Source: Methylococcaceae bacterium UBA7658 (GTDB lineage: Bacteria; Pseudomonadota; Gammaproteobacteria; Methylococcales; Methylomonadaceae). Taken from it: a stretch of DNA of 5,712 nucleotides. The notes below the pieces were generated by a model, which searched no databases, was not told the DNA's origin, and saw only the letters and a list, made by a program, of their open reading frames with translations. Of this stretch, positions 1 through 4,003 are shown in pieces (position 1 is the stretch's first letter; each line of letters opens with the position of its first letter). Made by a program: the position numbers and the translations under genes. The stretch is taken from positions 61,423-67,134 of the forward strand of contig DLHW01000054.1 of the NCBI GenBank assembly GCA_002483425.1. Direction: 5' to 3'.

Positions 1-474
1 GTTTTTTTCCGCCCTCGCAGTTTTTAGGGCTTGTAAAATTTTGGTGCGTTTTTCCGTGTCCGTTGGTTTTAAGGGGATTTCGCCGCTTTTGAAACTGATT
101 ATTTCGGTGTCCTTTCCGGTAATTATATTTCTCTTAACAATACGCAATGGCTTGAGACGTCCGTCAGGTTCCTCGGGAATTTTAGCGCCCTCGAAACGTA
201 AAGTAATCGTGTCGCCGCCGCCTTCGATACTCCCTTTGAAAATTTTTTCGATGTCAAACGTATAAAAGGTATGGGGCGAACCTTTATGACCGGGATGAAC
301 CGGAGTCGAAATTTTAATGGCGCGCTTTATAACCGTCCCTTGAAAAATCAATTGGGCCTTGCTGACTTTTTCGGGAAAACTCAGCGGATCGACCGTTAAG
401 GCGTTACTGGTATTAAATTGAAATAGCAGAAAAAATAGGCTGAGAACAAACATCTTGCGTAATATGTTTTTCAT
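1..474 (-). CDS. Exported protein of unknown function (partial, C-terminus beyond left edge)
   Basis: The frame is open for 158 codons from ATG at 474 to the window edge with no stop, so the C-terminus is missing. A GGAG ribosome binding site (complement of 480-483) lies 5 nt before the ATG, which supports this start. The N-terminus is a classical Sec signal peptide: basic MKNILRKM, a hydrophobic FVLSLFFLLFQF core, and a likely cleavage after S-N-A near residue 25. The mature part is hydrophilic and appears beta-rich. It begins LTVDPLSFPEKVSKAQLIFQ, and residues 68-80 (PHTFYTFDIEKIF) resemble the 'sensed-as-secreted' domain seen in many uncharacterised exported bacterial proteins. No catalytic motif is visible. 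It is divergent from the kdp operon and separated by mobile-element debris, so no functional link is implied. The gene call is firm; the function is unknown, with a periplasmic or surface location inferred from the signal peptide. Confidence 0.8.
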   Translation of the reverse strand, partial: MKNILRKMFVLSLFFLLFQFNTSNALTVDPLSFPEKVSKAQLIFQGTVIKRAIKISTPVHPGHKGSPHTFYTFDIEKIFKGSIEGGGDTITLRFEGAKIPEEPDGRLKPLRIVKRNIITGKDTEIISFKSGEIPLKPTDTEKRTKILQALKTARAEKN

Positions 475-730
475 AATAACTCCAAATTTTACGGGTAGTC
501 CGTCCGGTTTGCCGAAGCGAGGACGTGCTGATGACAGATTTTTCATTAAAACATCTGCTTATTTAAGACGCTAGAGTAAAGCGCAGTATATAAAAAAAAA
601 AAAATAATAAATTGCAAGTTATTTTGCATAGTTTTTACGTTAGTTTGTGGATAAATGGCGCAAATCGAGGATGCGCTTAAGCCGATGTATCGAACGCTGG
701 TTTGCAGTACAAGTCTGGCGTTTTATACCT
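475..730. other. Intergenic region without a recognisable gene
   Basis: Apart from the ribosome binding site and possible promoter of the leftward gene, nothing recognisable is seen. There is no convincing ORF, tRNA or rRNA. The base composition is AT-rich with a homopolymeric A tract at 592-604. The motif CGCTAGAGT at 569-577 recurs at 734-742 and 922-930. Confidence 0.5.
588..617 (-). promoter_or_regulatory. Possible sigma70-type promoter of the exported-protein gene, with a 13-A/T tract in the spacer
   Basis: Read on the - strand, TTGCAA (617-612) is a fair -35 box and TTATAT (593-588) a fair -10 box, 18 nt apart. The spacer is mostly a T run on this strand (13 As at 592-604 on the + strand). 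It lies about 115 nt upstream of the ATG at 474. The region is AT-rich, so chance matches are likely, and only the position relative to the gene supports it. Confidence 0.25.
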
Positions 731-785
731 GGCCGCTAGAGTCACTGCCCTTAGTTAAGGGGGTATTTCTATTAAATCAATAAGA
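731..785. repeat. Short repeat resembling the left end of the downstream IS remnant
   Basis: GGCCGCTAGAGT at 731-742 is repeated exactly at 919-930. Further along, GGTATTTCTATTAAATCA (762-779) resembles GGTTACTATTAAAATCG (931-947), which follows the second copy directly. Between the two parts of the first copy lies a palindrome, CCCTTAGTTAAGGG (748-761). This may be a second, broken end of the same IS type or an old partial duplication. The match is short, so the interpretation is tentative. Confidence 0.3.
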
Positions 786-819
786 TGCGCGGCATTAAAA
801 TTTGTACAATTAACTTAAA

Positions 820-852
820 CCATTCACCCTTCGACAAGCTCAGGGCGAACGG
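820..852. repeat. REP-like palindromic hairpin, copy 1
   Basis: Two 11-nt arms, CCATTCACCCT (820-830) and AGGGCGAACGG (842-852), flank an 11-nt loop (TCGACAAGCTC). They pair except at two positions, where the - strand transcript would form G-U wobble pairs. The segment from 829 to 852 matches the widely dispersed extragenic repeat containing CTTCGACAAGCTCAGGGCG, known from memory to be common in proteobacterial genomes. A related element occurs at 1923-1996. It sits in non-coding DNA, as expected for REP elements, and could act as a transcript stabiliser or attenuator, which is not shown here. Confidence 0.6.
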
Positions 853-930
853 AAAATTCTTAGTTAGTTGCCTATATCATATTGATAATAAAAAAAATTT
901 ATTAACTTAATGGCAATGGGCCGCTAGAGT

Positions 931-1304
931 GGTTACTATTAAAATCGAATTGGGGCAATGACACGTTATTGGCTGCGGCTTTCAAGCTTTTTGCCCGCCG
1001 GGTTTAGGGCAAAGCCTTCGGAATAACATTTTGTAGGTACTGGGCGGCCATCGAGCGCCCCGGAATTGGAGCGGTAATGACGGATTACTGGCAACCTTAC
1101 GAACATTTTGTCCCCGCTGGGTGGCATACGCAATCGAAAGCCGAGACTTACGCGGTGGAAGGTTATAACAGCCTGTTGCGGCACAGCCTGGCAAGGTTGA
1201 AACGGAAAACCAAGTGTTACAGTAAAAGCCAAGACATGTTTGAATGCTCGATCAAGCTTTCATCACCTATGGGAATAACGGAAAATCTATATTAATTTAA
1301 TAGC
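931..1304 (+). mobile_element. Remnant of an IS1-family-like insertion sequence
   Basis: The segment contains the C-terminal third of an IS1-type transposase (see 1077-1295). It is bordered by imperfect inverted ends: GGTTACTATTAAAAT at 931-945 and, read on the opposite strand, GTGCTATTAAATTAAT from about 1304 back to 1289; both share CTATTAAA. At about 375 bp it is roughly half the length of a typical IS1-family element (700-800 bp), and the N-terminal zinc-finger and catalytic parts of the transposase are missing, so it cannot be autonomous. No clear target-site duplication is seen. The element boundaries are estimates. Confidence 0.5.
1023..1295 (+). pseudogene. IS1-type transposase, C-terminal fragment
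   Basis: The recognisable part runs from MTDYWQPYEHF (ATG at 1077) through ETYAVEGYNSLLRHSLARL to KRKTKCYSKSQDM, ending at TAA 1293-1295. It matches the C-terminal pattern of IS1-family transposases: a T-D-x-W motif with the second catalytic Asp, then the E-x-x-N-S/T-L-R-x-x-x-x-R-L-x-R-K-T-x-x-x-S-K-S block carrying the catalytic Glu. The same frame is open upstream to about 1008 (a TAG lies at 1005-1007), so the decay runs into the N-terminal side. The first catalytic Asp and the DNA-binding domain are absent. The last residues (SSPMGITENLY) look unlike the family, which hints at a late frameshift near the CTTTC at 1257-1261. The 1077 ATG is an internal Met, not a true start, and there is no ribosome binding site worth noting. 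Confidence 0.65.
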
Positions 1305-1344
1305 ACTCGCAGGCAAAGCGGCGAAAGAAGTGTCCTTGATTTTC

Positions 1345-1393
1345 TACCCAAGGCACAAGTACCCATGGGGCACAAGTACCCAAAGGGAACACG
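1345..1393. repeat. Three-unit degenerate tandem repeat, period 15-17 bp
   Basis: The units are TACCCAAGGCACAAG (1345-1359), TACCCATGGGGCACAAG (1360-1376) and TACCCAAAGGGAACACG (1377-1393). The consensus is roughly TACCCANGGGCACAAG, and GGCACAAGTACCCA occurs exactly twice (1352-1365 and 1369-1382). The array ends at the point where recognisable IS5-type transposase sequence begins on the opposite strand (1396). It may mark the recombination or insertion junction that truncated that gene. Confidence 0.7.
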
Positions 1394-1395
1394 TA

Positions 1396-1573
1396 CGAAA
1401 TGTGCAACGCGAGCTTCAAGGCCGTCTCGACAAATTCGACTGCGGTTCCACGATAACCGGCGTCACCCGAAAATTCCCCCAAAGACGGATGTTTCTGTGC
1501 CGCCGCCTGCCTTGCTGTCGCGCGTGTTGGCCGCAGGTACCAGCACCTGGATCAGGTTGCAGAGCGTGTCCAT
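1396..1573 (-). pseudogene. IS5-type (DDE) transposase fragment, frameshifted and truncated
   Basis: Two frames carry consecutive pieces of an IS5/IS4-superfamily transposase. Reading leftward from 1573, MDTLCNLIQVLVPAANTRDS followed by KAGGG resembles the family segment H-I-V-V-D-T-x-G-N-L-x-x-V-x-V-H-A-A-N-x-x-D-T-K-A-G, with the Asp of the VDT motif retained. This frame stops at TGA 1465-1463. The next frame, from about 1482, reads GEFSGDAGYRGTAVEFVETA then LKLALHIS, matching the family's G-D-A-G-Y-R-G block. About 15 residues normally between these blocks are missing, and the frame change lies near the G/A-rich stretch at 1470-1482. Homology stops after HIS at 1396, where the tandem repeat begins. 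The upstream half, and the C-terminal W-I-V-E-R-T-F-A-W block with the catalytic Glu, are absent. It is a dead fossil; the exact subgroup cannot be settled by eye. Confidence 0.6.
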
Positions 1574-1611
1574 TTATGCCCTCTGGGTAATACGAATAAA
1601 CCACCGTGTAA

Positions 1612-1758
1612 TCTTACGATTTGAAATTACCAAAAACAGCCATAGACAGTGAGTATAATTCAGATGAACTTAGTGCTGGTTTCGACCCTAAGCTCTCTCC
1701 TAAACTAAAATACCCAGGCTCTATTCCCATCAATAAGCTGCTTTCAAGAGTTCGGTAA
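1612..1758 (+). pseudogene. Possible remnant of an unidentified coding region
   Basis: A frame after a stop at 1609-1611 encodes 48 residues of ordinary protein-like composition, including DLKLPKTAIDSEYNSDEL and LKYPGSIPINKLLSRVR, before TAA at 1756-1758. Reading through that stop gives another 13 residues (ELGLLFTQHFNLI) to TAG at 1798-1800. There is no ATG and no ribosome binding site at its left end. The protein family is not recognised. It may be the tail of a gene broken by the IS insertions, or a chance open frame. Confidence 0.2.
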
Positions 1759-1807
1759 GAATTAGGACTTCTATTTACTCAACATTTCAACCTAATTTAG
1801 GATGAAA

Positions 1808-1836
1808 TAGTCAGTTTTTTTACACTTTCTTTATAC
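1808..1836 (+). promoter_or_regulatory. Candidate KdpE-type operator, possibly overlapping a promoter
   Basis: TTTACAC (1819-1825), preceded by four more Ts, and TTTATAC (1830-1836) form a direct repeat whose starts are 11 bp apart. OmpR-family regulators such as KdpE bind direct half-sites about one helical turn apart. The E. coli kdp operator, as remembered, is TTTATACTTTTTTTACAC, with the same two heptamers at the same 11-bp spacing in the opposite order. The site lies about 245 bp upstream of kdpF on the correct side. TAGTCA (1808-1813) and TTATAC (1831-1836), 17 nt apart, could also be read as weak -35 and -10 boxes. The match is suggestive; the region is T-rich, so chance cannot be excluded, and no kdpDE genes are visible here. 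Confidence 0.35.
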
Positions 1837-1922
1837 CTAAACCTCCTTTATTTACGTCATTTTAATACGCTTTTCGGTATCCTTATTTTCAAGGTTATTG
1901 ATTCGGCCTTTTAATGTTTGAA

Positions 1923-1996
1923 CCGTTCGTGCTGAGTGAGTCGAAGCACACACAGTCTTTCGACAGGCTTTTATGCCTTGGGTACAAGGCGAACGG
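1923..1996. repeat. REP-like palindromic element, copy 2, with an internal insert
   Basis: Outer arms CCGTTCG (1923-1929) and CGAACGG (1990-1996) are perfectly complementary. Inside, GTGCT (1929-1933) pairs with AGCAC (1945-1949), and GTCGAAG is followed by CTTTCGACAGGCT, as in the common TTCGTGCTGAG...TTCGACAGGCTCAGGGCGAACGG family. Where CAGG would be expected after CGACAGGCT, there is instead TTTATGCCTTGGGTACAAG. That insert holds its own hairpin, GCCTTG-GGTA-CAAGGC (1975-1990). The element lies in the leader region 83 bp before kdpF. Confidence 0.55.
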
Positions 1997-2009
1997 AAGT
2001 TAAAACTTC
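1996..2009. repeat. Perfect inverted repeat upstream of kdpF
   Basis: GAAGTT-AA-AACTTC is a perfect 6+2+6 inverted repeat directly abutting the second REP-like element, 70 nt before the kdpF start. A weak promoter can be drawn across it (TTAAAA 2000-2005, 17-nt spacer, TATAGG 2023-2028). It could be an operator for a dimeric regulator or simply an extension of the palindromic element. No function can be assigned. Confidence 0.3.
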
Positions 2010-2078
2010 ACAAGGTCGAATCTATAGGCTGCTTTAAGTCATGATTGATTGAAGACAAGGCTTTAACTGGAGGCTGTG

Positions 2079-2168
2079 ATGAGTTGGTTGTATCTCTTAA
2101 GTGGTGGGCTGGCCCTGTTAGTGTTTGTCTACCTGGTTGTCGCTTTGTTCTACCCGGAGAAATTTTGA
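2079..2168 (+). CDS. kdpF: KdpF, small membrane subunit of the KdpFABC potassium pump
   Basis: This 29-residue peptide, MSWLYLLSGGLALLVFVYLV then VALFYPEKF, is a single hydrophobic helix with a short polar end. It has the same length as E. coli KdpF and the P-E-K/A-F ending typical of the family. KdpF lies in the inner membrane against KdpA and KdpB and stabilises the complex. The ribosome binding site is strong: GGAGG at 2069-2073, 5 nt before the ATG. Its stop TGA (2166-2168) overlaps the kdpA start ATG (2168-2170) by one base, the arrangement expected for translational coupling. It is too short for routine ORF detection and is often left unannotated. Position, size and sequence together make the call secure. 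Confidence 0.92.
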   Translation: MSWLYLLSGGLALLVFVYLVVALFYPEKF

Positions 2169-3988
2169 TGGGCGTACAAGAATTTCTACAAATAGTGGTT
2201 TACTTGGTGATCTTGCTGCTGGCCGTAAGGCCGCTGGGTGCTTATATGGCGCGTGTGTACATGAATCAATCAATCGGATTGAACCGATGGTCGGCTAAAT
2301 TTGAAGCCATGCTCTATCGTCTCAGCGGTATCGACCCTGCCCTTGAAATGCGCTGGACGCAATACGCGATCAGCCTGCTGGTGTTCAATTTTCTAGGGTT
2401 ATTGGTGGTTTTGGCTTTGCAGTCTTTACAAAACCATTTGTTTTTGAACCCGCAAAATCTTCCCGCCGTGAAATTGGATTCTGCATTCAATACCGCCGCG
2501 AGCTTTGTCAGCAACACCAATTGGCAGGGTTATGCTGGGGAAACGACGATGTCGTATCTAACCCAGATGTTGGGGCTGACGGTGCAGAATTTTTTGTCGG
2601 CGGCAACGGGTATGGCGGTATTGGTGGCGTTGGTGCGGGGCTTCAGTTCCCGGAATTTAGAAACCATCGGCAATTTCTGGGTGGATATGACGCGCAGCAC
2701 TTTATATATTCTGTTGCCTCTATCCCTGATATTTTCAATCGTGCTGATCGGTCAGGGTGTCGTCCAGACCTTTAACCCTTACAAAGAGGTGCCGTTAATG
2801 GAAGCCATCAGTTATTCCCAAGATCAATTGGGTGCCGATGGCAATAAGGTGTTAGACACTGAGGGGAAACCGATTGCTGAAACGATTGAGGTTAAGAATC
2901 AAACCCTGGCGCTCGGCCCTGCGGCTTCCCAGATTGCCATCAAACAATTGGGTACCAACGGCGGCGGCTTTTTTAACGCCAATTCCGCGCACCCGTTCGA
3001 GAACCCTACGCCACTAGCCAATTTTCTGGAAATGCTGGCCATCCTGTTGATCCCAGCTGCCTCGTGTTACACCTTCGGTAAGATGATCGGCGATACCCGC
3101 CAAGGCTGGGTTATCTTGGCGGCGATGACGTTGGTGTTAGTGACCTTACTCGCCGTAACTGTCGTCGCGGAACAAAACGGCAATCCGCTTCTGGCAAGCC
3201 TGAATATCGACCAAGCCAATAGCACCGACCAAGTGGGCGGCAATATGGAAGGCAATATGGAAGGCAAGGAAACCCGATTTGGCATCGTCAATTCTGCGCT
3301 CTGGGCTGTGGTCACGACGGCGGCATCCAACGGCTCGGTCAACGCCATGCACGATTCCTTCACCCCGTTGGGCGGCATGATACCGATGTGGCTGATGCAA
3401 CTGGGTGAGGTCATTTTCGGCGGGGTGGGGTCTGGCTTATATGGCATGTTGATCTTCGCTATCGTAGCCGTGTTTATCGCCGGTTTGATGATAGGCCGCA
3501 CGCCGGAATATCTCGGCAAAAAGATCGAAGCCTTTGAGATGAAAATGGCGGCACTTATCATTTTAATCCCACCGTTATTGGTGCTGGGCGGCACTGCCAT
3601 TGCCGTGATGGCGGACGCAGGCAAGGCGGGCATGTTGAATCCCGGCGCACATGGTTTCAGCGAAGTGCTATATGCCCTTTCCTCGGCGAGCAACAACAAC
3701 GGCAGCGCGTTTGCCGGTTTGTCGGCCAATACACCTTTTTATAACTGGATGCTTGCAATCGGCATGCTGGTTGCGCGATTCGGCTTGATTGTCCCTGTTC
3801 TGGCAATAGCGGGGTCGCTGGCGGAAAAAAAGATTGTTCCTGTGGGCTTAGGCACTCTGCCGACACATACACCTTTATTCATGCTGTTATTAATAATGGT
3901 CGTGTTGATGGTCGGGGCATTAACGTTCATACCCGCATTGGCTTTAGGGCCGATTGCCGAACATTTGCAAATGACTCTGGGACATTAA
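2168..3988 (+). CDS. kdpA: KdpA, potassium-binding and translocating subunit of KdpFABC
   Basis: KdpA is the channel-like subunit that selects K+ in the selectivity filter and passes it through an intramembrane tunnel to KdpB. The protein has 606 residues with about ten membrane helices, starting MGVQEFLQIVVYLV. All four pore-loop motifs are present: SNTNWQ (about 115-120), GTNGGG (262-267), ASNGSVN (386-392) and SSASNNNGSAFAGL (505-518). The family endings RTPEYLGKKIE and ALTFIPALALGP are also intact. The start at 2168 is preferred over an in-frame ATG at 2045 because it has GGAGA at 2155-2159, overlaps the kdpF stop by one base, and gives the family N-terminus; the extra 41 codons would merely read kdpF out of frame. 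It is about 50 residues longer than E. coli KdpA (557). Most of the excess is a polar stretch before the second filter (about 203-248, SYSQDQLGADGNKVLDTEGK region) plus an NMEG duplication at 359-366. Confidence 0.97.
   Translation: MGVQEFLQIVVYLVILLLAVRPLGAYMARVYMNQSIGLNRWSAKFEAMLYRLSGIDPALEMRWTQYAISLLVFNFLGLLVVLALQSLQNHLFLNPQNLPAVKLDSAFNTAASFVSNTNWQGYAGETTMSYLTQMLGLTVQNFLSAATGMAVLVALVRGFSSRNLETIGNFWVDMTRSTLYILLPLSLIFSIVLIGQGVVQTFNPYKEVPLMEAISYSQDQLGADGNKVLDTEGKPIAETIEVKNQTLALGPAASQIAIKQLGTNGGGFFNANSAHPFENPTPLANFLEMLAILLIPAASCYTFGKMIGDTRQGWVILAAMTLVLVTLLAVTVVAEQNGNPLLASLNIDQANSTDQVGGNMEGNMEGKETRFGIVNSALWAVVTTAASNGSVNAMHDSFTPLGGMIPMWLMQLGEVIFGGVGSGLYGMLIFAIVAVFIAGLMIGRTPEYLGKKIEAFEMKMAALIILIPPLLVLGGTAIAVMADAGKAGMLNPGAHGFSEVLYALSSASNNNGSAFAGLSANTPFYNWMLAIGMLVARFGLIVPVLAIAGSLAEKKIVPVGLGTLPTHTPLFMLLLIMVVLMVGALTFIPALALGPIAEHLQMTLGH
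3239..3262 (+). repeat. In-frame 12-bp tandem duplication within kdpA
   Basis: GGCAATATGGAA occurs twice without a gap (3239-3250 and 3251-3262), so the protein reads GGNMEGNMEGKE. E. coli KdpA and most relatives have NMEGKE once at this place. This points to a recent slippage duplication adding four residues in an extramembrane loop before the third pore region. The frame is kept and the neighbouring motifs are unaffected. Confidence 0.85.
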
Positions 3989-4003
3989 CAAGGAGCAACC
4001 ATT

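Noticed and set aside
41..265. A 74-codon + strand open frame at the left edge.
   Set aside because: It is antisense to the exported-protein gene, which has a signal peptide and a ribosome binding site.
748..761. Palindrome CCCTTAGTTAAGGG considered as a rho-independent terminator.
   Set aside because: It is not followed by a T run on either strand and no gene ends near it.
966..1232. Open frames of 88 and 70 codons on the - strand over the IS1-like remnant.
   Set aside because: They overlap the recognisable transposase fragment on the + strand and have no ribosome binding site or family features.
1345..1393. The tandem repeat considered as a CRISPR array.
   Set aside because: Units are 15-17 bp, contiguous and degenerate, with no spacers and no cas genes.
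1520..1590. A GC-rich structured-looking stretch considered as a riboswitch or other ncRNA.
   Set aside because: It is explained as coding sequence of the IS5-type transposase fragment on the - strand and does not match a riboswitch core I know.
1330..1652. Two overlapping + strand open frames of 86 and 95 codons.
   Set aside because: They run through the tandem repeat and antisense to the IS5-type transposase fragment, and their Arg/Pro/Cys-rich translations look non-coding.
2045..2167. An in-frame ATG at 2045 that would extend KdpA by 41 residues.
   Set aside because: The extension reads kdpF in another frame, has no family similarity, and the ATG at 2168 has its own ribosome binding site and the expected N-terminus.
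3067..3729. A 220-codon open frame on the - strand inside kdpA.
   Set aside because: It is antisense to a clearly conserved gene, with no recognisable product; it is a codon-bias shadow.
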